Assembly (NCBI RefSeq): GCF_030581005.1
Contig: NZ_JAUQSX010000003.1
Location: forward strand, 372,001 to 436,000
Source of the DNA: Hymenobacter mellowenesis
GTDB lineage: Bacteria > Bacteroidota > Bacteroidia > Cytophagales > Hymenobacteraceae
Direction of reading: 5' to 3'
Length of the DNA stretch: 64,000 nucleotides
Numbering within the stretch: the first letter of the stretch is position 1; the number at the start of each line of letters is the position of its first letter. This document shows, piece after piece, positions 1 through 9,347 of the stretch. A program made the position numbers and the translations under genes. The notes under the pieces were generated by a model that was not told where the DNA came from, made no database searches, and saw nothing but the letters and a program-made list of their open reading frames with translations.

Positions 1-900
1 TGGTACGGCCCCGAGCGGGCGCTGACCTCAGACCCTGCGGTAGCCGTTCCGGCCATCGACTTGCCTAAAGTCATTGCCTACGGCAAGTCCAAGGGCATTG
101 GGGTGCTGCTGTACGTCAACTACATCGGCCTGCAAAACCACCTCGACACCATCCTGCCGCTGTATAAGCAGTGGGGCGTGGCTGGCATGAAATTCGGCTT
201 CGTGGATGGGCTTTCGCAGAAAGGCCTGATGTGGCTGGCGGGCGCCATCAAGAAGGTAAACGACGCGGGGCTGGTGCTCAACATCCACGACAACTACAAG
301 CCCACTGGCCTGAGCCGCACCTACCCGGCGCTGTTCACGCAGGAGGGCATTCGGGGCGACGAAAACAGCCCTGACGCCTTCCACACCACCACGCTGCCCT
401 TCACCCGCTTTCTGGCGGGGCCGGCCGATTTCACCTTCTGCTACCCCAACCCCAAGGCCAATTTCAGCAAGAACCTGAAGGTGAGCAAGGCCCAGCAGCT
501 GGCCCTCACAGTGGTGTATTTCAGCCCCTTGCAGGCCCTGTTTTGGTACGGCCGGCCGCTGGACTACACGAATGATTCTGAAATCGAGTTCTTCAAGTAC
601 GTGCCCACCGTCTGGAACGAAACGCACTATCTGGCCGGCGAAATTGGCCAAAACATCAGCGTGGCGCGGCGCTCGGGCAGCACTTGGTTTGTGGGCAGCG
701 CGGCCGGCCTACAAGACTGGCAGGGGCGGCTGAAACTCGATTTTTTGAAGAAAAACACCGCCTACACTGCCACCATTTTTGAGGACGACGGCCAGGGCGG
801 CATTGCCCGGCGCACGCTGAAAGCCAAGCAGGGCGACACGCTCCCCGTGGCCCTGAAAGCAGCGGGCGGGCAGGCCATTATGCTAGAAGAAACGAAATGA
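1..900 (+). CDS. Glycoside hydrolase family 97 (alpha-glucosidase/galactosidase type), 5'-truncated by window edge
   Basis: The reading frame is open from base 1 and gives 299 residues, so this is the C-terminal part of a GH97 enzyme (full length about 650-700); the start lies outside the window. The catalytic barrel segment is recognisable from a WGVAGMKFGFVDG stretch (residues 58-70) and a TQEGIRGDEN stretch that carries a conserved Glu. In retaining GH97 members an Asp occupies the K-x-D-F position. Here it is Gly (KFGF), as in the inverting alpha-glucosidase SusB group, so an inverting mechanism is inferred. The last ~90 residues form the usual C-terminal beta-sandwich. GH97 enzymes are periplasmic exo-glycosidases of Bacteroidota PULs. 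The stop codon overlaps the start of the next gene by 4 bases, so the two are co-translated. Confidence 0.88.
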   Translation, partial: WYGPERALTSDPAVAVPAIDLPKVIAYGKSKGIGVLLYVNYIGLQNHLDTILPLYKQWGVAGMKFGFVDGLSQKGLMWLAGAIKKVNDAGLVLNIHDNYKPTGLSRTYPALFTQEGIRGDENSPDAFHTTTLPFTRFLAGPADFTFCYPNPKANFSKNLKVSKAQQLALTVVYFSPLQALFWYGRPLDYTNDSEIEFFKYVPTVWNETHYLAGEIGQNISVARRSGSTWFVGSAAGLQDWQGRLKLDFLKKNTAYTATIFEDDGQGGIARRTLKAKQGDTLPVALKAAGGQAIMLEETK

Positions 901-2927
901 GCAACTTATTGAATACGTCGGCGCTGGCCTTGCTGCTGGTCCTGGCCGGCCCAGCCGCCGTGCGGGCCCAGGGCTTTGTGCACCCCGGCCTGCTGCACAG
1001 CCAGGAAGACCTGGCGCGCATGAAGCGCGCCATCGCCGCCAAGCAAGAGCCCACGTTTGGCGGCTACGAAGTGTTTCGGCAAAATGAGGCTTCGCAGGCC
1101 GGCTACAAGGCCAAGGGCCCGCTGGCCACCGTGAGCCGCAACCCCACCGTGGGCGCGGGCGACTACGACGCCGACGCCAACGCCGCCCACCAAAATGCCC
1201 TGATGTGGTGCCTCACCGGCGACCATGCCTACGCCGACAAGGCCATTGCCCTGGTGAATGCTTGGAGCAATATGCTCACTAGCATCGGCGGGCGCGACGC
1301 GGTGCTGATGGCCGGCCTTGGTCCGTTTAAGATGGTGCAGGCGGCCGAGCTGCTGCGCTACTCCAACGCGGGCTGGGCGGCCGCCGATATCCAGAAAACC
1401 GAGCAGCAGTTTAAAACGGTGATTTACCCCGTGCTGCGCGAATACGCCCCGTTTGCCAACGGCAACTGGGAGGCGGCGGCCCTGAAAACGGTGATGGCTA
1501 TCGGCATTTTCTGCAACGACCGGCCGATGTACGAAGACGCCCTGCGCTACTACGTGAACGGCTGGGGCGATGGTCGCCTCACGCACTACGTCATCAACGA
1601 AACCGGCCAGGGCCAGGAAAGCGGCCGCGACCAGGCCCACGCCCAGCTCGGCATCGGGATGCTGGCCGAGTGCAGCGAGATGGCCTGGCACCAGGGCCTC
1701 GACCTGTACGGCTACGCCGACAACCGCCTGCTCAAGGGTTTCGAATACGCCGCCAAGTACAACCTAGGGAACGACGATGTGCCCTTCGTGACGACCCTCG
1801 ACCGCACCGGCAAGTACTTCCACCAGAAGATTTCGACCATCGCGCGCGGCCAGCAGCGCCCGCTCTACGAGCAGGTGTACAACCACTACGTACACCGCCG
1901 GGGCCTGGCCGCGCCCTACACCCAGCAGGCCGCCGAAAAGCTGCGCCCCGAAGGCCCCGGCCGGCCCGGCGCCGACCACCCCGGCTTCGGCACCTTCTTC
2001 TACACTCGGCCCGCCGAAGACCCCAAAGCCGCCCCTACCGCCAAGCCCCTGGCCCCCGGCGGCCTCGTGGCCCAGGGCCGGCCCGCTGGTACCGCCCTTA
2101 CCTGGGTGGCCGCCGTGGGCGCCACCAGCTACACCGTGAAGCGCAGCGACAAGCCGGCAGGACCGTTTGCCGCGCTGGCCGAGCGCGTGGCCAGCCCCAC
2201 CTACACCGATAAGACGGCGAAAGCAGGGCAGCTGTATTACTACACTGTAGCTGCCAGCAATGCCTTAGGAACCAGTCCCGATGCCTATGCCGTAGCCAGC
2301 AGCGCCGGCCTGCCCGCCCCCTGGAAGCAGCAGGACGTAGGCCTGGTACTGGTGCCCGGCTCGGCATTTTACGACGGGCAGGAGTTTCGGCTAGAAGGCG
2401 CGGGCACCCGCATCGACAGCACCAGCGACCAGTTCCAGTTTGCCTACTTGCCGCTCAAGGGCGACGGCGTCATCACGGCCCGCTTTGTGCCGCAGGTCAG
2501 CTCGCAGTTCTCGCAGCTGGGCCTGATGCTGCGCGCCAGCCTGGCCCCCGACGCGCCCCACGCCTCGCTGCTGCTGGCCCCCGAAAAAACCGGCGAAATC
2601 GAAGCCCCCCGCTGGGTGGCCCGCCTCGTGACCCGCGACGCGGCCGGCAGCCGCACCGCCGTGCGCGCCAGCGCGGCGCCCCTGGCCGAGCCCCAAGTTA
2701 CCTTCGGCCGCTTAGTAGGCTACTGCTGGCTGCGCCTGGAGCGCAAGGGCAACACCATCAGCGGCTTCACCTCGCCCGATGGTCAGCGGTGGATGTCCGT
2801 GGGCAGCTTCCGCGCCAGCCTGCCCCCGCAAGTGCTCGTGGGCCTGCCGGCCTGCTCGCGCCTGACGACGGTGAGCACCACCGTGCGTTTCGACAAGGTG
2901 AGCGCGACGGGATGGAAAGGAAAGTAG
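897..2927 (+). CDS. Alginate-lyase-family protein with FN3-like domain
   Basis: A 676-residue secreted protein with signal peptide at residues 1-24 (ends VRAQ). Residues 25-370 match the alginate lyase superfamily fold (PF05426-like alpha/alpha barrel), shown by an HPGLLHS start, ANGNWE, a QESGRDQAH block with the likely catalytic or uronate-binding residues, and LLKGFEYAAKYNLG. Residues ~395-470 look like a fibronectin type III domain, and the remainder is a beta-sandwich of the DUF1349/concanavalin type. It is translationally coupled to the GH97 gene. A paralogue forms the N-terminus of the 1654-residue protein at 17796. The expected role is beta-elimination of a uronic-acid-containing glycan; the exact substrate cannot be read from the sequence. 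Confidence 0.82.
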   Translation: MSNLLNTSALALLLVLAGPAAVRAQGFVHPGLLHSQEDLARMKRAIAAKQEPTFGGYEVFRQNEASQAGYKAKGPLATVSRNPTVGAGDYDADANAAHQNALMWCLTGDHAYADKAIALVNAWSNMLTSIGGRDAVLMAGLGPFKMVQAAELLRYSNAGWAAADIQKTEQQFKTVIYPVLREYAPFANGNWEAAALKTVMAIGIFCNDRPMYEDALRYYVNGWGDGRLTHYVINETGQGQESGRDQAHAQLGIGMLAECSEMAWHQGLDLYGYADNRLLKGFEYAAKYNLGNDDVPFVTTLDRTGKYFHQKISTIARGQQRPLYEQVYNHYVHRRGLAAPYTQQAAEKLRPEGPGRPGADHPGFGTFFYTRPAEDPKAAPTAKPLAPGGLVAQGRPAGTALTWVAAVGATSYTVKRSDKPAGPFAALAERVASPTYTDKTAKAGQLYYYTVAASNALGTSPDAYAVASSAGLPAPWKQQDVGLVLVPGSAFYDGQEFRLEGAGTRIDSTSDQFQFAYLPLKGDGVITARFVPQVSSQFSQLGLMLRASLAPDAPHASLLLAPEKTGEIEAPRWVARLVTRDAAGSRTAVRASAAPLAEPQVTFGRLVGYCWLRLERKGNTISGFTSPDGQRWMSVGSFRASLPPQVLVGLPACSRLTTVSTTVRFDKVSATGWKGK

Positions 2928-2944
2928 GAGCTCAAAAATAGCTC

Positions 2945-3050
2945 GTCATGCTGAGCGCAGCGGAGTCGATGCATCTCTACCGCTTCGTTGCTAGCATTAG
3001 AAATTAGTACTGAGGTAGAGATGCTTCGACTCCGCTGCGCTCAGCATGAC
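2945..3050. repeat. REP-like long inverted repeat between PUL genes
   Basis: Two 37-base arms (2945-2981 and 3014-3050) are reverse complements with a single mismatch, separated by a 32-base loop. Each arm contains a GTCATGCTGAGCGCAGC core. It lies between the stop of the lyase and the GH88 start. It would fold into a very stable RNA hairpin and may stop transcription or protect the upstream mRNA. Repeats with this core recur in Hymenobacter intergenic regions as far as I recall. Confidence 0.8.
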
Positions 3051-3091
3051 AGCCTTTCGTCAAATTATTGATTAGTTATCCGCTGACTCCA

Positions 3092-4345
3092 ATGCCCACC
3101 TGCTCGCGCCTCGCGCCCTACTTCTTCGCCGCGCTGCTCGGCGGCCTCACCGCGGGCTGCGTCACCACCACCCGCGTAGCCCAAACCACCGCGGCTGCCC
3201 CGGTCCTCGACGTAGCCAAAGAGCTGGCCTACTGTGCTGCCCAGGCCCGCAAAACCGTGGACCAGAAGTCCAATTACACCAGGCAGCCGCGCCGCATCGG
3301 GGCCGGCAAAGCGCAGTGGGAGTACGTGAGCCGCGAAGACTGGACCAGCGGCTTCTGGCCCGGCACGCTCTGGTATGTGTACGAAACCCAGCCCACGGCC
3401 TTCTGGAAGGAAAAAGCCCAAGGCTTCACCCAGGACCTGGCCCCCGTGCTCGACCACAAGACCGTGGACCACGACCTGGGCTTCCAGTTTTATTGCAGCT
3501 ACGGCAACGGCTACCGCCTCACCAAAGACCCCGCTTACAAGCAGGTGTTGCTGCGCGCCGCCGACTCGCTGGCCATGCTCTTCAACCCGAGGGTAGGAAC
3601 CATCTTGTCGTGGCCGCGCATGGTGAAGCAGATGAACTGGCCCCACAATACCATCATGGACAACATGATAAACCTGGAGCTGCTGTTCTGGGCTAGCAAG
3701 CACGGCGGCTCCAAAAAGCTCTATGACATGGCCGTGAGCCACGCCCGCGTGACTAGCCGCAACCACTTCCGGCCAGATGGCACCAGCTACCACGTGGCCG
3801 TGTACGACGACAAAACCGGGCAGTTTATAAAGGGCGTGACGCACCAGGGCTACGCCGACAACACCATGTGGGCGCGGGGCCAGGCCTGGGCCATCTACGG
3901 CTTCACGATGGCCTACCGCGAAAGCCGCGAGTCCGAGTTTCTGGACCGGGCGCGCAAGTCGGCCGATATCTTTATTCAGCGCCTGCCCGCCGACCAAGTG
4001 CCGTATTGGGATTTCGATGCGCCCGACATTCCGAACGCGCCCCGCGATGCCTCGGCGGCGGCCGTGGTGGCCTCGGCTCTGCTCGAACTCTCCACGCTGG
4101 TGCCCGATAAAGCCGCCGCGCAAGGCTACCGCCAGCAGGCCGAGCGGATGCTCGTTACCCTGTCCTCGGCCCAGTATCAGGCCCGCGACCAAAGCCCGGC
4201 CTTCCTGCTGCACAGCACCGGCCACAAGCCCAACGGCACCGAAATCGACGCCAGCATCAATTACGCCGACTATTACTACCTGGAAGCGCTGCTGCGCTTG
4301 CAGAAACTTCAGCAAAACAAAAGCCTGTCCGTGGTTGAAAAATGA
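3092..4345 (+). CDS. GH88 unsaturated glucuronyl/galacturonyl hydrolase, lipoprotein
   Basis: A 417-residue protein. The ATG at 3092 is preferred over upstream TTG at 3068 because it gives a clean lipoprotein signal (lipobox LTAGC, Cys23). It belongs to the (alpha/alpha)6 GH88 family: HDLGFQF (Asp128) and IMDNMINLEL (Asp190) correspond to the two catalytic Asp residues of unsaturated glucuronyl hydrolase, and GYADNTMWARGQAW is the typical late motif. It hydrolyses the 4,5-unsaturated uronic acid left at the non-reducing end by polysaccharide lyases. It therefore fits directly behind the lyase at 897 and the lyase at 17796. Lipidation suggests anchoring in the periplasm or at the outer membrane. 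Confidence 0.9.
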   Translation: MPTCSRLAPYFFAALLGGLTAGCVTTTRVAQTTAAAPVLDVAKELAYCAAQARKTVDQKSNYTRQPRRIGAGKAQWEYVSREDWTSGFWPGTLWYVYETQPTAFWKEKAQGFTQDLAPVLDHKTVDHDLGFQFYCSYGNGYRLTKDPAYKQVLLRAADSLAMLFNPRVGTILSWPRMVKQMNWPHNTIMDNMINLELLFWASKHGGSKKLYDMAVSHARVTSRNHFRPDGTSYHVAVYDDKTGQFIKGVTHQGYADNTMWARGQAWAIYGFTMAYRESRESEFLDRARKSADIFIQRLPADQVPYWDFDAPDIPNAPRDASAAAVVASALLELSTLVPDKAAAQGYRQQAERMLVTLSSAQYQARDQSPAFLLHSTGHKPNGTEIDASINYADYYYLEALLRLQKLQQNKSLSVVEK

Positions 4346-4406
4346 GGGTGACATTTGGGTAGTGACAAAGAGTAGGGTCAAACAATCAACCACTTATAGC
4401 CAGCCC

Positions 4407-5639
4407 ATGAAATCTTACGCAAACTGGTCCCGCCGGGAATTTCTCGCCACGCTTACCGGGGCAAGCGCGGCAATGATGCTTAACCCTTGGACTGCCTGGG
4501 CCGGCGACGGAACGGACCCTCGGGTGGCAGCGCTCGTTGCCAGCACCATGGGCATCGATACGCACAACCACGTCGACGTTCCTCTGACGGCCGCCGAGAT
4601 TCCTGGACCAGCTCTCGACCTAACGAGCGAGTTGAAAACGTCGGGCTTGTCGGCTATTTGCCTGACGTTTGCCGTCGATTACCAGCAGTTGCGCAATGCC
4701 GGCGAAGCCTACGAACGGTTCCGAAACGGTTTGACTGCCCTCGACCAGCAACTGAAGCGCAACGGCATCAAACGCGCGCTGAATCTGGCCGACCTGCGCG
4801 CTGCCCACCAACGGAAGCAGCCCACCGTTATTCAGGCAGTAGAAGGCGGCCATTTCCTGGAAGGGAAGCTGGAGCGCCTGGCCGAAGCGTATGAGCGGGG
4901 CCTGCGCCACCTCGGGCTGCTGCACGACAACGACGCTTCGGTGCCCCTGGGCGACGTCTTCACGAACCCTCCCCGCTGGGGTGGCCTCACCACCTTCGGG
5001 GCCGAGGTTATCCGGGAATGCAACCGTTTGGGCATTCTCATCGACCTCGCCCACGCCACCGTGGAAACGGTCACGGCTGCGCTCAAGTTGACGACCAAGC
5101 CCGTCCTTATTTCACATACCGGCCTGAATTCGAGGTTGGGTGAGAATGCCTTCATGGCCCGCATGATGAAGCCCCGGCTCATCAGCAAGGAGTTGGCAAA
5201 AACCGTTGCCGATTCCGGAGGCGTGATTGGGGTGTGGACGCACCTAGCCGACACGCCGCTGGCTTACGCTCAAAACATCCGGGCGCTGGTCGACATCGTC
5301 GGCACCGACCATGTGGGCCTCGGTACCGATACCAAGCTGACGCCCGCGTACCGCCCCGCTAGTGGCTTCGGCCCTCCGCCCGGCCCGGGCGGCGCCCCAG
5401 CGGGCGGCGCCCCTGGCCAGCCCGGCGACAAGCGCCGCGACGACAGCCCCAAGGGAGAAAAGAATGGAGAAAGGGTAGGTGAGCGCACCAATCGGGTGTG
5501 GGCGGACCAGAAAGTTGGGTTTTACTACGCCGTCGTGGAGGCGTTGCTGAAAGTCGGTTTTACCCAGGAGGAGATTAGCAAAATAGGCGGCGGCAACTTC
5601 TGCCGCGTGTTCGACGCCGCCACGGCGGGTCATAAATAA
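4407..5639 (+). CDS. Membrane dipeptidase-like (renal dipeptidase family M19), Tat-exported
   Basis: A 410-residue protein starting at ATG 4407. A longer open frame upstream overlaps GH88 in another phase and is not used. The N-terminus carries a twin-arginine motif (SRREFL) before a hydrophobic stretch. M19 hallmarks are an early metal motif, VEGGHFLEG (bridging Glu), DLAHATVETV, LISHTGLNSR and GLGTDTKL. The first metal motif reads DTHNHVD, giving H-x-H where M19 enzymes normally have H-x-D, so the metal site or reaction may differ. About 45 residues near the C-terminus (bases ~5345-5490) are a Gly/Pro/Ala-rich then charged low-complexity insertion. The role of a dipeptidase-like enzyme in a PUL is unclear; peptide-linked glycans (proteoglycans) are one possibility. 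Confidence 0.83.
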   Translation: MKSYANWSRREFLATLTGASAAMMLNPWTAWAGDGTDPRVAALVASTMGIDTHNHVDVPLTAAEIPGPALDLTSELKTSGLSAICLTFAVDYQQLRNAGEAYERFRNGLTALDQQLKRNGIKRALNLADLRAAHQRKQPTVIQAVEGGHFLEGKLERLAEAYERGLRHLGLLHDNDASVPLGDVFTNPPRWGGLTTFGAEVIRECNRLGILIDLAHATVETVTAALKLTTKPVLISHTGLNSRLGENAFMARMMKPRLISKELAKTVADSGGVIGVWTHLADTPLAYAQNIRALVDIVGTDHVGLGTDTKLTPAYRPASGFGPPPGPGGAPAGGAPGQPGDKRRDDSPKGEKNGERVGERTNRVWADQKVGFYYAVVEALLKVGFTQEEISKIGGGNFCRVFDAATAGHK

Positions 5640-5650
5640 AGGTATTCAGA

Positions 5651-7600
5651 ATGAACGCTAGAAAAGTAAACTGCATCGCGCTGGGCCTTGTCTTGGGCCT
5701 GGCAAGTTCCCGGGCGCACGCCCAGTACCCCGGCCAAACCAAAGAGCAGACGGCCGTGGCCGTAAAAGCGCCCATCAAAGCCTACAGCTTCAACCTGAGC
5801 GACGTACGGATGCTCAGCAGCCCCTTCAAAGACAATATGGACCGCGAAGGGAAGTGGCTGCTCTCGCTGCCCACCGAGCGGCTGCTGCACAGCTTCCGGG
5901 TGAATGCGGGCCTGTTGACCGACAAGAAAACCAGCCCCACTAAGATGCCTAAGCCCCTCGGCGGCTGGGAAGGGCTGGACATGGAGCTGCGCGGCCACAG
6001 CATCGGCCACATTCTTTCGGGCCTGGCCTTTCAATACGCCTCGACGGGCAACGCGGCCTTTAAGCTCAAGAGCGACAGCCTGGTGGCCGGCCTGGCCGCC
6101 GTGCAAAAGTCCTTGAGCGAGGGCGGTTACCTCAGCGCCTATCCGCAGAACTACATTGACCGCAACATTGCCGGCACCAGCGTGTGGGCGCCGTGGTACA
6201 CGCAACACAAAATCTTCGCTGGCCTCACCGATGCTTATTGGCAAACCGGCAACCAGCAGGCGCTGGAGGTGGAAAAGGGCATGGCCGCCTGGGCCTACCA
6301 GAAGCTCGCCCCGCTCAGCCCCGAGCAGCTGGCCAAGATGCTGCGCAACGAGTTCGGCGGCATGAACGACGCCTTTTACAACCTCTATTCCATCACCGGC
6401 GACCCGCAGCACCTCAAGCTGGCTGAGATGTTCTACCACAAAGCCGTGCTGGAACCGCTGGAGCAGGGCCAGGATAAGCTGGATAAGATGCACGCCAACA
6501 CCGTCATCCCAAAACTGGTGGGTGAGGCCCGTGCCTACGAGCTGACCGCCGACCCCAAAGCCCAGACGGCGGCCACCTTCTTCTGGGACGATGTGGTGAA
6601 GAACCACACCTACGCCCACGGCGGCAATAGCGATAAGGAGCATTTCTTCCAGCCTGGCAAAATCTCGGAGCACCTCACCGGCAACACCGGCGAAACGTGC
6701 AACACCTACAACATGCTCAAACTGACGCGGCACCTCTTCACCTGGAACCCCGACGCCAAATACGCCGACTACTACGAGCAGGCACTCTACAACCACATTC
6801 TGGGCCAGCAGGACCCCAAAACGGGCATGGTGTCGTATTTCTCGCCGATGCTGCCCGGCGCCTACCGCCTCTACAGCACCCCCGACCAGTCGTTCTGGTG
6901 CTGCGTGGGCTCGGGCTTTGAGAGCCATTCAAAGTACGGCGAGGCCATCTACTACCACGGCGACAAGGATTTGTATGTCAACCTCTTCATTCCCTCGGAG
7001 CTGAACTGGACGGAGCGGGGCGTGAAAGTGCTGCAAACCACCCGCTACCCCGAAGAAGCCACCACCCGCCTCACCATCGAAACGAAAAAGCCGCTGGCCA
7101 TGCCGCTACACCTACGCTACCCGGCCTGGGCCTCCAATGGCGTGACGCTGAAAGTAAACGGCAAAGCTGTGGCCGTAAAGCAGCAGCCCGGGAGCTACAT
7201 CACCCTGAACCGCACCTGGAAAAGCGGCGACAAAGTGGAGCTGACCTACCCGATGGCCCTGCGCGTAGTAGCCACGCCCGACAACCCGAAAAAGGCCGCC
7301 TTCGCCTATGGCCCCATCATCCTAGCTGGTGAAATGGGCACCGCTGGCCTCACCGGCACCGCCCCCTACCACGACCCCGCCGACCCCTACCAGTACTACG
7401 GCTACGACTACCATGTGCCAGCCGACCTCGTGCATACGCTCCGCACCAACACCGGCACCGTCACGGATTGGCTCAAGCCGGTGACTGGCCAGCCGCTCAC
7501 CTTCCAAACGACGGCTGTCACGGCTGCGGCCGGCATCACGCTGGTGCCTTACTACAAGGCCCACCGCGAACGGTACGTGGTGTATTGGGATTTGCAATAG
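5651..7600 (+). CDS. GH127 beta-L-arabinofuranosidase (DUF1680)
   Basis: A 649-residue secreted enzyme with signal peptide ending at SRAHAQ. It matches the GH127 family over its whole length. The zinc-thiolate catalytic site is intact: Glu348 and Cys350 in GETCNTYNMLKL, then Cys417-Cys418 in WCCVGSGFE. In the characterised bifidobacterial enzyme the second of these clusters supplies the cysteine nucleophile. It would remove terminal beta-L-arabinofuranose in the periplasm. It starts 11 bases after the M19 gene, in the same presumed operon. Confidence 0.92.
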   Translation: MNARKVNCIALGLVLGLASSRAHAQYPGQTKEQTAVAVKAPIKAYSFNLSDVRMLSSPFKDNMDREGKWLLSLPTERLLHSFRVNAGLLTDKKTSPTKMPKPLGGWEGLDMELRGHSIGHILSGLAFQYASTGNAAFKLKSDSLVAGLAAVQKSLSEGGYLSAYPQNYIDRNIAGTSVWAPWYTQHKIFAGLTDAYWQTGNQQALEVEKGMAAWAYQKLAPLSPEQLAKMLRNEFGGMNDAFYNLYSITGDPQHLKLAEMFYHKAVLEPLEQGQDKLDKMHANTVIPKLVGEARAYELTADPKAQTAATFFWDDVVKNHTYAHGGNSDKEHFFQPGKISEHLTGNTGETCNTYNMLKLTRHLFTWNPDAKYADYYEQALYNHILGQQDPKTGMVSYFSPMLPGAYRLYSTPDQSFWCCVGSGFESHSKYGEAIYYHGDKDLYVNLFIPSELNWTERGVKVLQTTRYPEEATTRLTIETKKPLAMPLHLRYPAWASNGVTLKVNGKAVAVKQQPGSYITLNRTWKSGDKVELTYPMALRVVATPDNPKKAAFAYGPIILAGEMGTAGLTGTAPYHDPADPYQYYGYDYHVPADLVHTLRTNTGTVTDWLKPVTGQPLTFQTTAVTAAAGITLVPYYKAHRERYVVYWDLQ

Positions 7601-7620
7601 CTCGGCTGATACCCGCCTAT

Positions 7621-7641
7621 ATCCTGAGCGCAGTTCAGGAT
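7621..7641. repeat. Short inverted repeat after GH127
   Basis: A perfect 7-bp inverted repeat (ATCCTGA / TCAGGAT) with a 7-base loop sits 20 bases after the GH127 stop. It has no T-tract, so it is only a weak terminator candidate. It shares the CTGAGCGCAG core with the larger repeat at 2945. Confidence 0.4.
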
Positions 7642-7682
7642 GACAGTAGTTCTGACTTTCTAATCTGCTTCAAAAGACTCTC

Positions 7683-9347
7683 ATGTTGTCCGGATTTCTG
7701 CGTGCGCTTCTCTGTGTCCTGTGGTTGATGTGTGGGCTGGTGCAGCCGTGCCGGGCGCAGGAGTGGCAGTGGTCGACGGCCGTGCCGGGGGGCATCGACC
7801 GCGGCGGGCCCGCCCAGGCTTTCCTCTGGATTCCGCCCACCTGCCGGCAGGTGCGGGGCGTGGTGCTGGCGCAGTTCAATATGGAAGAAGTGGCTATTCT
7901 GGAAGACCCGCACTTTCGCCAGGAGATGGGGGAGTTGGGCTTTGCCGAAATCTGGGTGTCGCCGGCGTTCAACCCGCGGTTTGATTTCACCAAGGGAGCG
8001 GGCGAAAGCCTGAATGCAATGCTCGACTCACTGGCCTCGAAATCGGGCTATGCGGAACTGAAAACGGCGCCGCTGGTGCCCATGGGCCATTCGGCGGCGG
8101 CCAGCGCCCCTTATTATTTGGCGGCGTGGGCCCCCGAGCGGGTGCTGGCCTGCCTGTCGGTGAGCGGGCAGTGGCCGTACTTCCGCGACAAGCAGTTTGC
8201 GCCCGACATCTGGGGCAGCCGCACCGTTGATTACGTACCATCCTTGGAAACTATGGGCGAGTACGAAGCCGCCGCTACCTGGTCGGCCCGGGGGCTGAAG
8301 GAACGCCAGGAGCACCCTCTTACCCCCTTGAGTATGCTGGCCTGCCCGGCCGAGGGCCACTTTGCCACCACCGCCACCAAATCGGCCTACCTGGCTTTCT
8401 ACATCAAAAAGGCCGCGCAGTACCGCCTGCCCGCTCATTCGCCCAAGGGCCAGCCGCCCGTGCTACGGCCCATCGACCCCACCAAAACCGGCTGGCTGGC
8501 CGAAAAATGGGTGCCCAACCAAGTCCCAAGCGTACCTGCAGCGCCCGTGGACCGCTACACCGGCGACCCGACCCAGGCGTTCTGGTTTTTCGACGAGGAG
8601 CACGCCCGCGCCACCGAAGCCTACCAGGCCCGGCACCGCAACCAGCGGCCGCAGTTGATAAGCTTTCTGGTAGATGGCCGCCCCGCACCGCAGCGCAGTA
8701 CCCATCAGCAGATAAACCTGCCCTTCCGGCCGCTGAGCGACGAACGGACCTTCGTGCTGAAGGGCACCTTTCTCGATACCGTGGGCGGGGGCAGCCCGCG
8801 CCTGGCTACCTGGGCCGGGCAGCCTGTGGGCTCGCCCATCGGCCACGCCCGGGGCGGCGGGCCGGTGGTAATCAGTCGCATTGCCGGGCCGTTTCGGCAG
8901 CTTAGCGCCGACACGTTTCGGCTGCAGCTAGAGCGGGGCCTGGGGGCCAACCTGCGCCAGTACGACCTGTGGCTCACCGCTACCCACCCCGGCGATGCCG
9001 ACTACAAGCCCGCCGTGCAGCAAGCCCAACTGGTGGTGCCGCTGCGCCTCGCTGAGGGCCAGCCTCAGCGCATTACCTTCCCCAAGCCGGCCGATGTGCG
9101 GGCTCGGCGCACCCGGCGCACCACTGTGCCGCTCGCCGCCACCACGGATGCCGGCCTGCCAGTGCGCTACTATGTGCGCGAGGGCCCCGCCGAAATAGTG
9201 GGCAACACCCTGCGCTTCACCCGGATTCCGCCCCGCAGCAAGCTGCCGCTGGCCGTGACGGTCGTGGCCTGGCAGCGCGGCCGCCGCTCGGCCCCACAGG
9301 TACAAACCGCCGAGCCGGTGGAGATGACGTTTTGGGTGGTGCGGTAG
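7683..9347 (+). CDS. Secreted alpha/beta-hydrolase-like protein of unknown substrate
   Basis: A 554-residue protein with signal peptide (cleavage near CRAQ, residue 26). Residues ~35-270 look like an alpha/beta hydrolase of the esterase type: a PMGHSAAAS nucleophile elbow (Ser137) and a late His in CPAEGHFA. The C-terminal half (from ~310) is predicted beta-rich, with a basic TRRTTVPLAATT stretch; I do not recognise it. In a PUL an esterase could remove acetyl, methyl or feruloyl groups from the glycan. This is inferred from fold and location only. Confidence 0.65.
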   Translation: MLSGFLRALLCVLWLMCGLVQPCRAQEWQWSTAVPGGIDRGGPAQAFLWIPPTCRQVRGVVLAQFNMEEVAILEDPHFRQEMGELGFAEIWVSPAFNPRFDFTKGAGESLNAMLDSLASKSGYAELKTAPLVPMGHSAAASAPYYLAAWAPERVLACLSVSGQWPYFRDKQFAPDIWGSRTVDYVPSLETMGEYEAAATWSARGLKERQEHPLTPLSMLACPAEGHFATTATKSAYLAFYIKKAAQYRLPAHSPKGQPPVLRPIDPTKTGWLAEKWVPNQVPSVPAAPVDRYTGDPTQAFWFFDEEHARATEAYQARHRNQRPQLISFLVDGRPAPQRSTHQQINLPFRPLSDERTFVLKGTFLDTVGGGSPRLATWAGQPVGSPIGHARGGGPVVISRIAGPFRQLSADTFRLQLERGLGANLRQYDLWLTATHPGDADYKPAVQQAQLVVPLRLAEGQPQRITFPKPADVRARRTRRTTVPLAATTDAGLPVRYYVREGPAEIVGNTLRFTRIPPRSKLPLAVTVVAWQRGRRSAPQVQTAEPVEMTFWVVR

